From Pipra filicauda (taxonomy: Eukaryota; Chordata; Aves; Passeriformes; Pipridae): a stretch of 64,000 nucleotides of DNA. The notes below the pieces were generated by a model. It had not been told where the DNA came from and did no database searches. It worked only from the letters and a program-made list of their open reading frames with translations. Location: NCBI RefSeq assembly GCF_003945595.2, contig NW_024104771.1, positions 152,156-216,155 of the forward strand, written 5' to 3'. Both the position numbers and the translations under genes were made by a program. Positions 45,213-53,857 of this stretch are shown here, piece by piece. The first letter of the stretch is position 1. Each line of letters starts with the position of its first letter.

Positions 45213-46387
45213 GTTAAGCTGGAAAAATAAGAAAGAAATCCTGAAAAATAACCTTATCCCACGGGAAGGAGAAGGAATATCTCTGATTTTGAGTGCATCT
45301 GGGAGCATTTTCGCAACCCCTGGCTGCTGGCAGCCTAAAGATGGATCAGTTATAAAACTTCTCATCACCCCAAGGAGAAGGAGGATTTTTTTTTTTCCCC
45401 ATCTGTCCCTCAGGATGGGGTTGGATCTGCTCCTCCAGCAGCCTGGAAAATGCACCAGAGACCTTTAAAAATCAGGGCGCCGACGGTTTGTAGAGGTATT
45501 TTCAGGAGCAGCGGCCTCTCCCAAAATATTGGGGGTTTTCCCAGTGCCGGGTGCTGGGCTGAGCTCAGCTCATCAACCCCCCTGAGCCGAGCTTAAATCC
45601 TCTCACCCTCCAGGCTGAGCTCAACTCCTCCGCCCCGGGCCTGTCACGAACTATTTGAAATTAAAGGGGGGGGGAGAGAAAAAATAAATAAAATCAGAAT
45701 TCCGATATTTCCCTGGAAAACACCCCTCGGGCCTGAGCCAAAGGGCTTTTCCAGCCCTTTTCCCCCCGGGAGCACCAGGCCCATCCTGCTCCAGGAAACA
45801 GCGTTTAGTGTCTCCCGGGAACATTTTTCCAAGGGGTCTCGGCCAGGTGGTCCCTTCTTTAGGATTCTCTGCCCGGAGGGATCGTTTTGGGCCGCCTCGT
45901 TTTTCTGGGATTTGTTTCTCGCAGGACACGGGAGTAAAGAAAACTAATCCCTCGCCACGGAGATAATTGAGTTGGGCCAAAATCCATTTCTAATCACGTT
46001 TATTTTTCCTTCTCCCGGTGAATCTGATGGATCCTCCCAAACTGCTGCTGCCCCCCGGCCCATTCCTGCTGGGAATCTTGGCTTGTTTTCCTGCTGGCAC
46101 CCACTTTTCGCTCGGGTCTCCCCTGCCCTGCTCTCTGCTGGAGGTGTGGAATTTGGGAGAGCCCCCACCCCACCCAACCCCCCCCGGGCACGATCCCAAC
46201 CCCCGCGGAGCAGCCCCGACCCCCAGAGCGGCTCCCCCAACGTCCCCCCCCCTACCCCAAAAAAACCCCTTTTGGGATTTATTTCGGCTTTTCTTTCCAT
46301 TTCTGGGGGCCTGGCACCGGATCCAACAGAAAACCAGGCACCGGGGAGGCAACGTGGAATTCCCACGGGGAAAACCCCGGCTGGAGC

Positions 46388-46466
46388 TTGTGGGATCCAC
46401 GAGGAAATCCCACGGGAAGCGCGGGTGGGATCCACGCGGAAATCCCACGGGAAGCGCGGGTGGGAT
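46388..46466 (+). repeat. ~36-base direct duplication
   Basis: Two copies of GGGATCCACG, GGAAATCCCACGGGAAGCGC in tandem. Confidence 0.9.
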
Positions 46467-46544
46467 CGGCGGGAGGGAGGAGCGGGGACGACCCTCACCC
46501 CTCCCCGGAGCTCCCGCAGCCCGCGGACACGCGTGAATCCCCTT

Positions 46545-46596
46545 CCTCCACCTCTTCTTCCTCCTCCTCTTCTTCCTCCTCCTCCTCCTCCTCCCG
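46545..46596 (+). repeat. CTT/CTC triplet tract
   Basis: Imperfect TTCCTCCTC repeats, polypyrimidine on the plus strand. Confidence 0.88.
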
Positions 46597-48510
46597 CGCA
46601 GCGCTCCGCGGGCGCGTCCGCGTTCCGTGCCAGGCAAACCCGTGCCAGGCAAACCCGCACCTTTCCCGCAAGCCCAACCCACGCGGGGAGGCGCGTGGGG
46701 ATGAGTTTTACGGGAATAACCTCACCTGAGAAGTCCTCCCCTTCTTTTATCTCGCTCCCAACTTCCCCCCCCCCCCCCCCCCGCCCCCGCCCGCGGGGAG
46801 CTGGGAGCGAGATTCCAGGACCTCTGGAATTGGGATATCGCCATATCCCGGGAACTTTTATCTCTTCCCGAGGGAACGACCAGCCCTGACAGGTACGAGG
46901 GTTGTCTCCGGGGTGGGGATTGTGGCGGGGACCCCCCGGGTTATTCTGCTCTGGCCCGGGAGGGTTGGAAACCCCCCTGGACCCTCGGGAGCTGAGGCGC
47001 AAAAAGACGAGTATATATAAATATACAAACACATAAACGCACAGACGCGCAGATATAAAGACATAAAATCGCACGAAAATACAGAGACAAAAATATTCAG
47101 TTACACAGACACGCGGGTGTTCAGGTAAAAGCACAAACACCCGAATAAACACCCGGATACATCCAGATCCACATCCAGGCACCGCCAGGTCTTCTGGCTG
47201 CGCCCAATTCCCAAAGCTGCATCCCTTGGGATCGGGGCAGCCCCGCCACAGCCCCCCCGGCCCCCAAGCGTCGCGTGGGACCCACGGAACATCCCAAGCC
47301 GTGGATATTTCCCCCTCGGGCCTGCAGCCCCCATAAAAATAAACGCAAAGGGGTGCGAAACCCACCGTCCACCTAATGGTGACCCTATAAACTGATAAGC
47401 GGGAGGTGAAGGTGACATGAAGGGGACAGCGAGGGCGGCGGGGGACCCGCAGCGAGGTCACCTGGAGCGGGAACAGGGAGAATTTATGGCGCGACCAAAA
47501 CGCTTTTGCTGGCGAACCCCCCCCCGCCCGCATCCTGCCCCCCATTCTGTACACGTGGGGGGGGATGTAAATTATCTGTACGTCCGTGTCCCCGCAGAGA
47601 CGTCCCCGCACACGCGTTGAACTTTCTCCCCTGCCGAAATATCGCCTGTTTGTGCTCCCACGGACAGAGATTTCCTGGGAAATGACGTCTCCATACATTC
47701 GCCTTCGGAGCCCTGTTTCCTCCTGACCAGCGCTCGGGGGGCTCCGGCTCCTCTCTAAACCCCCCCCCCGCCAAACGATCGGGAAGAGTTTATTGCTCGG
47801 CTCCAACTTGTGTTTTGTCTCCCAGACCCCCTCCCAAACCCCGCGGCTGCCTCGGGGGGGGGGATATTCCCTGCCGGCTCCTTCCTCCCCCCCACGCTCC
47901 CCTCCTCCAGTCTGGCACGGAGCAAAGCTCAGCCTATAGGTAAAATGGCTCTGGCTTTATGTGGAAAAGAAAAAAAAAAAGAAAGCAAAGCCCCAGGATC
48001 TCCATTCTATTCGCGAAGGGAAGCTCCGGGCTGGGCTGAAATCGGGATTTTTTTGTGGTCCCTCCGCCGGGACGAGCTGCGGTGTCCCCCTAAAAGCGGC
48101 CGCTTTCCGTCCCTGGCGATGCGAACTCTCCCCCCTCCCCTCTGCCCAAACAAAGAGGAATTTGGTGTTTGTGTTGGCCGGCGGACCTTTACTCACAGGA
48201 AACTCTTGCCTGTGGAAAACGAGGGTGAAATGTGGTGGATTTAATGCAGCGAGATCTGGAAAACTGGGGAGGAAGGGGGGGGGTTTCTGCCCGCAGCGAG
48301 GCCGAGGGTGTGCGGGGGGCGAGCGCCCAAGGGTGCCGGGAAGGGGGGAAACCCCCGCGGGGATCCCCCTCCCAGCAGAACCCGTCTGGGCATCGGGGGG
48401 GTTCCCCTCCCCTCCGCCGGTAAAAGCAAATCAGGTGATCTCCGCTCCCAAATTAAAGGCGATGTTGGAGTTATTTTAAATTTTTTTACACGCACACTCA
48501 GGAATGCGCT

Positions 48511-48566
48511 TCCTCCTCCTCCTCCTCCTCCTCCTCCTCCTCCTCCTCCTCCTCCTCCTCCTCCTC
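48511..48566 (+). repeat. (TCC)n microsatellite
   Basis: About 18 uninterrupted TCC triplets upstream of the EPOP-type gene. Non-coding. Confidence 0.96.
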
Positions 48567-48675
48567 TGGGAGTGTTGCTAAATCGGGATCGTTTGCGGTT
48601 GATCGTACACAGAGTTTAACAAAATATTATTATCAAATTAACTACTCGCCCGAGTGTGCCCTTTGAAACCGCCAC

Positions 48676-48676
<1 letters not shown>

Positions 48677-48708
<32 letters not shown>

Positions 48709-48727
48709 AAAAAAAAAGAAAAAAAAG
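48677..48727 (+). repeat. Poly-A tract
   Basis: About 50 bases of A with two G interruptions. No retroposon body is recognised upstream. Confidence 0.93.
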
Positions 48728-49051
48728 GCAGAGGAAGAACTAAAAGCAACTTTTCATGTGGGAGACAGACGGGGTTTGAAAGGGAGCAGCGTGCGCTGCA
48801 GAGCTGCAGCTTCCCTTCCCCCAGAAAGGTTTCCGAGGTAACTGTTTCCCCAAAATTAGCCTCCTGAGCAGAGAGTTAAAATCCCCCGGTCCAGCCTCCG
48901 CGGCTCCACTCGCTCCGCTCAAGTAGCTTCAGGTTTATAAAGAAATCGAGGGGACGGGACAATGGAGCTGCGGGCTGGGTGAGGGCTCGGGGAGCTTTTT
49001 TTTTTCCTCCCCCTTTTCCCCCTTTTGGAAAGAGGAATCTGCAGCCCAGGG

Positions 49052-49312
49052 TATTTTTTTTTTTTTTTTTTTTTGGGGAAAACATCGCCTGGTTTGTAAG
49101 TCAGGAGAGAGTTACCAAATACCGAAGAAATCTTGGGATTTAAAGTTTGAAATAAAGTTTAGCAGCGCAAAGGCGTGCCAGAGAATTTCCTTTTTTCCCC
49201 CCCTTTTTTTTTCTTTTGCCCCTTATTTTTTTTTCCACATTATTTTCTCCTTTTTTTAACCTTTTTTTTTTCTTTCCCATTTTTCCTTTTTTTTTTTTCC
49301 TTTTAAGAAAGA
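49052..49312 (+). repeat. T-rich low-complexity sequence
   Basis: Poly-T at 49052-49074 and a long T/C tract at 49190-49312. Confidence 0.85.
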
Positions 49313-49379
49313 GTTTGGAAGAAAAAGACACGAAGTGAATAAAGACCGTGTGTGAGTAAAAAAAGAAAAAAAAAGAATG

Positions 49380-49575
49380 TATAACTATCTTTACATTGCT
49401 TTTCTTTGCCGATGTTATTGTCGATGCCGCGCTCCAGCCCGCGCTCCTTCCAGCTAATAAATACAGTAATTGGCAATTAATAAGCATTCCAGCCCGGGCT
49501 GAAGGATGAATTGTCGCGGAGTCAATCGTTTTGAACAAGTCGCTTAGAGGAATATCTTTCACGCTTTATTAAATA
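49380..49575. promoter_or_regulatory. Candidate conserved element upstream of EPOP-type gene
   Basis: Unique block between low-complexity tracts. It has a palindromic homeodomain-like core (TAATTGGCAATTAATAAG at 49468-49485), CCAGCTAATAAATACAG, and GGAGTCAATCGTTTTGAACA. About 1.3 kb upstream of the start codon. Inferred from composition and motifs; no alignment available. Confidence 0.35.
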
Positions 49576-49679
49576 TATACGTACACACACCCATCCCAGA
49601 GGAATCCAGATTTGGGAAGGCGCAGCGACCTCTTAAAACAACCCTACGTGGAGCAAAAAAAAAAAAAAAAAGAAAAGAA

Positions 49680-49700
49680 ATATATATATATATATATAAA
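49680..49700 (+). repeat. (TA)n microsatellite
   Basis: About ten TA dinucleotides next to a poly-A run. Confidence 0.9.
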
Positions 49701-49993
49701 AATATATAGAGAGAGAGTTAAACCGCGGAAACAAAGCGGAGGCACCCGCGCTGCCATCGCCTCGAAAAAACGGCGTAATTTTGAATATCTTCTTTTTCTC
49801 TCTTTTCGCAGGGAAGGAGCAGCGCGGGGAGGGCTCCATTGTGTGCGCGCACGGGCGGGGGCGGCGGGGCCGCGCTGCGCGGGGGCTGCGCGGGGCTTGC
49901 GCGGGGGCTGCGCGGGGCGGCCCCCCCGGGGCTCTGGGGTGGGGGGGGGCGGTGGGGCTGAGGAAGGGGGGGGGTGTGCGTGTGAAATGTTGG

Positions 49994-50040
49994 GGTTTAA
50001 TGACATCAGAGGCCCCGAGCGCCCAATCAGGGGGCGGGCG
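49994..50040 (+). promoter_or_regulatory. EPOP: Proximal promoter candidate: CRE-like, CCAAT and GC box
   Basis: In order: TGACATCA (CRE-like), CCAATC (CCAAT box) and GGGGGCGGG (Sp1-type GC box) within about 45 bases, roughly 770-815 bases upstream of the preferred start codon. No TATA box. The transcription start probably lies shortly downstream. Confidence 0.5.
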
Positions 50041-50576
50041 GCGGGCCCGGCGGGGTGTTCCCGAGAATATCCCGGCCGCGGGGCCGCGAGTGCGGAGCCC
50101 GGGGAAGGTGGGAGCCGCACGGAGAGCCCCGCGGCTCCCCCCCCGCCGCCCCGACCTTCCCCCCGAGCCCCCCTTCCCCACCTCCGCCACCATTTTTCCG
50201 TGCCCCCCCCTCGCCGGGAGCTTTGTTTGTTTAAGCATCTCAGTGGCTTTTTCGCGCGGCTGAGCCGGGGGGGGGCCCGCGCTTGTTGATTCTCCGCTCC
50301 CCCCCCCCCCTCCATCCCTCTCCCGGCCCCCCCCCCCAAAAAAGAGAGATTATTTTGGAGGCGGAAGGTGGGTGCGCGGCCGCGGGTGGGGGCCGGCCGG
50401 GGGGAGCCCGGAGGATGCGAGATGTTTGACTTCTTTATTTTTCTTTCCTTTTTTTTTTGGCCGGGGAGGGGGAAGACGAGGAGTCAAGCCCCGGTGCAGG
50501 CGGAGGAACTGGGTGTTCGGAAGATGTTGCAAACCATTGACTGGAGCGTTTGAAAGGGAGATCGACTGCTTTGGCT

Positions 50577-50665
50577 TTTTTTTTTTTTTTTTCTCCCTCT
50601 TTTCTCCTCTTTTTCTCCTCTTTTCCTTTTTTTTTTTTCCCTCCCCTCCCCCTTTCCCCCCTCTC
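50577..50665 (+). repeat. Polypyrimidine tract in the 5' UTR
   Basis: Long T run, then TCTCC/TTTT units and CCCTCCCC, ending near CTCCGGAG. It could be the pyrimidine tract of a 3' splice site for a 5' UTR intron, but no donor is evident. Confidence 0.7.
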
Positions 50666-50808
50666 CGGAGGGGTAGGGATGTGTGTGATCAGGGAGTGGA
50701 AACAAATATGTCCTTATTTTCAATGCCCCCTTTGAAAGAGACAAAGTAAACGCTCCTTGCAAAATGTTCCTGACCTGCGAAGGGACCTTCGGAATTGTTC
50801 CAGCCACC

Positions 50809-52899
50809 ATGGATTACAATGGGGAAGCCAGGCCGGGGGATTTTCATGCCGGCTATCAAGAAATCGAAGGGATAAACTTGGGATACTTACAGATCAATGG
50901 CACCCAGATGTTTGCTTTGGCCCAGGTCCTCAGCGACCTGTTTAAGGATATCCCCAGGACCACCATCAGCAAGAAGATGGAAACCTTAAAGATCAAGAGC
51001 CGGCGCTGCGATCTTAAAGAGCTCCGGACCCTCAAGGCCATCAACTCGGTGCCCACCCGCGCGGTGAAATGTTCGCTCATCTCCAAGGCGGACCTGGAGG
51101 CTCTCTGCACCTCCTGCAAGAGCCTCAGCCCCCGCCGGAGGAAGAGGAAGAGGAAGAGCAAGAGGAGGGAGCAGCTGCTGCTGCCGGACCCGGGGGAGCT
51201 GTTCCCCTGCCCCCGGCCCCAGCTGCTGCCGCCCTGCAGAGCCGGCGGCTGCTGCGGCCCCGCCGCCCCCGCCCGCCCCCGGCCGCCCCCCGCCTTCCCC
51301 GGCCCGCAGCCCTTCCACAGGGCCTTCCCGCCCCGGGGGGGCCGCGGGCTGGCGGGCCGGGGGGGCCTCTTCGCCGGGGTGCTGGCCGGGTACCCCCGCG
51401 ACCTGGCCCTCCTGCACCCCGCGGCCGCGCATCCCGCCGCGCTCCCGGCCGCGCTCGCCCCCGCGGGCCGGCGCAAGCGGGGGCCCTGCTGCGCCAAGGG
51501 GCTCTTCCCGCAGGAGAAGGGGCCCGCGGCCGCCAGGAAGGGCCGCTCCTCCGGCTTCCCCGGCTCCAAGCGCCAGGGCACCTCCGCCGGCTACTCCAGC
51601 GACTCGGACTCCAGCCTGGACTTCGCCGGGTCCAGCCCCGCCACCTCCAGCGACTCGTCGGAGGAGGAGGAGGAGGAAGAGGAGGAGGAGGAAGGGGACA
51701 GCTCGTGCAGCAGCGAGGAAGGCAGCTCCTCGGAGTCGGAGAGCAGCTCGCTGTGCAGCGGGGACTCGGTGCAGAGCACCCGGTACAGGCAGGCGGCTCT
51801 GCCGCGCTTCCCGCCGCAGCCCCCCCGGGAGCCCCTCGGGGAGGAGCGCCCGGCCGAGCCCCCCCCGAGCGTGGGCAAAGCCCTGCGCCCCGACCCCGAC
51901 CTCCTCTTCCTCTCGCAGCAGCTCTGGGCCAGGACTTTGCGAGCGTCAACTTTGGAAAGTTTGAGCCCGGCTCCAGCCCCGGCCTCGGGGGCTCAGCCGC
52001 AGCCGGGGCTGTACGCGAAGCAGGAGGCCTCCCCTTCCTCCTCCTCTTCCTCCTCCTCCTCCTCCTCCCCCCCTCCCTCCCCGAGCAGCACCCCCGAGGG
52101 GGACCCGCAACAAAAGGAGGGAGGCTTTGGGGACGCGGAGCCCTGCGCCAAAGGGAAGGATTTGCACAAAGATGCCTCGAACAATAGAGCCTCGTTAGAA
52201 CGGGCCGAGCGGCAAAGCGGAGCCTTAACCGGGCCGGCGCCTTCCCCGGAGGCGGCCCCGGGCTCGGCCCCGCAGCCCCCGGAGCTGGGGGGGAGCCCCG
52301 GCCCCGCGGCCCCCGGGGAGGAGGGGGAGCCCCGGCGGGAGCACTTTGACCGGCTCATCCGGCAATCCAAGCTGTGGTGTTACGCCAAAGGGTTCAACCT
52401 GGACGGGAAAAGTTTGCGGCACGGAGGGAGGCCGGAGCCCTGGAAAGGCGCGGAGCTCAAATCCCCCGGCTCCAAAAGAGCAGAGAGCCCCAGCACCTTG
52501 TCATCCAAAGCTTTGAGAGGCAATGGCTCGGAAAGGAATGCCAAGCGCCGACGCCTCGCCAGAGGCGCTGAGGCAGAAAGGCAACAGAGCTCCTCCAAAG
52601 GGAGGCCACAAAAGACTCCGAGGAGGAATGCCAAAAAGGGAAACACTCCCTGCAAACGCCTCGGCAGCGCCGGGCCAACCCCGCCTCGGAATTCCTTCAG
52701 CCTCATGGGCAACTTCCCCTGTATTCCCTCCCTGGTCGTGGGGGAAGATGGGGACCTGTGTCCTGCCTCCTCCCTCGGGGGCAAAAACTCCTGGGCTCTC
52801 TCCAAAACTCACCCGCTGTGGAGCTGGCACCTGGGGGGCAACGCCATCCCGGTGCCCCCCAGCCTCAAATTCCGGGGCTATAGCTTGGAGGATCTCTAA
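50809..52899 (+). CDS. EPOP: EPOP orthologue with an N-terminal SKI/DACH domain, single coding exon
   Basis: 696 residues. The start at 50809 was chosen for its perfect Kozak sequence GCCACCATGG; an in-frame ATG at 50764 would add 15 residues. Residues ~17-104 are a SKI/DACH domain (GINLGYLQINGTQMFALAQV, FKDIPRTTISKKM, CDLKELRTLKAINS, CSLISKADLEALCTSC). Next come a basic signal (RRRKRKRKSKRR, ~109-120), a proline/alanine-rich part, an acidic run of 11 Glu (285-295) and a Ser run. At 511-529 is EHFDRLIRQSKLWCYAKGF, the EPOP signature. The C-terminal block (~629-690: FSLMGNFPCIPSLVVGEDGD, then HPLWSWHLGGNAIPVPPSLK) is shared by EPOP and SKIDA1. Family knowledge: EPOP binds PRC2 through SUZ12 with its C-terminal region and Elongin BC through a BC box. 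Human EPOP is about 379 residues and has no SKI/DACH domain; SKIDA1 is about 900 and has one. The position next to MLLT6 and the EHFDRLI motif favour EPOP over SKIDA1. Confidence 0.9.
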   Translation: MDYNGEARPGDFHAGYQEIEGINLGYLQINGTQMFALAQVLSDLFKDIPRTTISKKMETLKIKSRRCDLKELRTLKAINSVPTRAVKCSLISKADLEALCTSCKSLSPRRRKRKRKSKRREQLLLPDPGELFPCPRPQLLPPCRAGGCCGPAAPARPRPPPAFPGPQPFHRAFPPRGGRGLAGRGGLFAGVLAGYPRDLALLHPAAAHPAALPAALAPAGRRKRGPCCAKGLFPQEKGPAAARKGRSSGFPGSKRQGTSAGYSSDSDSSLDFAGSSPATSSDSSEEEEEEEEEEEGDSSCSSEEGSSSESESSSLCSGDSVQSTRYRQAALPRFPPQPPREPLGEERPAEPPPSVGKALRPDPDLLFLSQQLWARTLRASTLESLSPAPAPASGAQPQPGLYAKQEASPSSSSSSSSSSSPPPSPSSTPEGDPQQKEGGFGDAEPCAKGKDLHKDASNNRASLERAERQSGALTGPAPSPEAAPGSAPQPPELGGSPGPAAPGEEGEPRREHFDRLIRQSKLWCYAKGFNLDGKSLRHGGRPEPWKGAELKSPGSKRAESPSTLSSKALRGNGSERNAKRRRLARGAEAERQQSSSKGRPQKTPRRNAKKGNTPCKRLGSAGPTPPRNSFSLMGNFPCIPSLVVGEDGDLCPASSLGGKNSWALSKTHPLWSWHLGGNAIPVPPSLKFRGYSLEDL
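51661..51700 (+). repeat. EPOP: GAG-rich stretch inside the EPOP coding region
   Basis: Encodes 11 consecutive Glu (GAG with two GAA interruptions), flanked by SSDSSE and GDSSCSSEE. SKIDA1 has a comparable acidic-serine region, so the stretch is probably functional sequence with length variation. Confidence 0.9.
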
Positions 52900-52984
52900 G
52901 GACAGCGGACAGCCCGGAGGAAAGGTTGACGTGCAACAGATGAGAGCGGGAGGGGCCCCGGGGCGGGGGGGCGGCCGGGCCGGG

Positions 52985-53032
52985 GGGTCCCGGGGGTGTC
53001 CCGGGGGTGTCCCGGGGTGTCCCGGGGGTGGG
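52985..53032 (+). repeat. CCCGGGGGTGT tandem repeat
   Basis: Four copies of an 11-base G-rich unit just after the stop codon. Could form G-quadruplex in the 3' UTR. Confidence 0.9.
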
Positions 53033-53847
53033 GAGCGGGTCCCTCCGTCCCACCGGGGCTGCCCGGGTGGGGAAGGGGCTGCCCGGAGGAGCCGTGTGAG
53101 CTCCGGGGGGTGCGGGAGCGTCCCGGGGGGGGGTGCGAGCGAGTGTGTGCGCGGCTCCGGCTTCGGGGGGGGGGACACACGGGGGGTCCCCGCTCTGTTT
53201 GGGGGGGGACCGGATTTATTTTCGTCCCTGTGCGCGCCAGGGGCCGGGTTTGGGGTGAGTTTAAGGACGGAACTAAAACGCGCGATCGGACCCAGGGGGC
53301 GGCGATCGACGACCCCAAACCTCCCAAAATCACCCCCCCCCCCCCCGCCCGCCCCGCTGCCAAAGGCGGGGGGTTATTCCCGGCAGAGGGATCTGGGACG
53401 AACGGGCTCCTCGTGGCGCAGGGAAAGGGCCGGGAGCGCAGGGAATTCGCCGGGAGCGCAGGGAAGGGGCCGCCACCACCCCTGACCCCCCTCCAGCCAC
53501 ACGCCAAAAAAAAACCCGAGGAAAGAATAGATCTAATTTCTCCCTTTTTCCTCCTTAAACGCGTCGGATTAAATTAAAAATAATCACACGCAGAGAGAAA
53601 TAATATCGGGCGGCAGAAACCTTCCTTTTTTTTCGGCGAGAGCGGGAGCGGCTCTTCCCAAATCCCGGCGTTAACGGCGGTGTCACGTTTTTCCGTCTTA
53701 GTTAAAGCGACGGGAAGAAAACGCCGACTTTTTTTTAAAAAAAAAAAAATCAGGAAATTCGGTTTGTTAAAAGAAACCAGGAGGGTTTTTTTTGTTTTTT
53801 TTTTTTTTTTTGAGAGGAAGTCGCTTGAAACCGTTCCACGTATATTA

Positions 53848-53857
53848 AATAAATAAA
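53848..53857 (+). terminator. EPOP: Candidate poly(A) signal(s) of the EPOP-type gene
   Basis: Two overlapping AATAAA words (53848 and 53852), about 950 bases past the stop codon, in an A-rich context that weakens the call. Another AATAAA-like site lies at 54473-54480. Confidence 0.35.

Larger units (their letters stand above)
41000..46000. other. Intergenic sequence, AT-rich with candidate regulatory blocks
   Basis: Contains T- and A-runs (42016-42031, 42185-42215, 42906-42926), imperfect CCGAAATCTC-type repeats at 44235-44365, a CR1 remnant at 45138-45212, and the unique block at 42745-42875 listed separately. No gene recognised. Confidence 0.7.
46000..48450. promoter_or_regulatory. Second CpG-rich intergenic block
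   Basis: About 2.4 kb rich in CpG and C-runs, about 2.4-4.8 kb upstream of the EPOP-type start codon. Contains a duplicated ~36-base unit (about 46388-46466, AAATCCCACGGGAAGCGCGG), a TTCCTCCTC tract (46540-46595) and a C-run (46766-46783). The 620-codon minus-strand open frame across it has no family similarity. Confidence 0.4.
49800..53400. promoter_or_regulatory. EPOP: CpG island spanning the EPOP-type gene
   Basis: Continuous CpG-dense sequence from about 0.9 kb upstream of the coding start to 0.5 kb past the stop codon. Gene-wide islands of this kind are typical of Polycomb-regulated single-exon genes (general knowledge). Confidence 0.75.

Noticed and set aside
45944..47806. 620-codon open frame on the minus strand
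   Set aside because: Lies in CpG-rich DNA with few stop codons; product is Gly/Arg/Pro-rich, without a domain, splice structure or family likeness.
48677..48727. Poly-A as the tail of a retroposed gene
   Set aside because: No coding remnant or target-site duplication is seen upstream; treated as simple repeat.
50764..50808. Upstream in-frame ATG as the EPOP-type start
   Set aside because: Possible, but its context is weaker than the perfect Kozak at 50809, and the extra 15 residues show no family similarity that I can recognise.
51069..52187. 372-codon frame overlapping the EPOP-type gene in another frame
   Set aside because: Shadow of the GC-rich coding sequence; the main frame contains the recognisable domains.
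50809..52899. SKIDA1 instead of EPOP
   Set aside because: SKI/DACH domain alone would allow it, but EHFDRLIRQSKLWCYAKGF, VVGEDGDL and the MLLT6 neighbourhood are EPOP traits. Not fully excluded without a tree.
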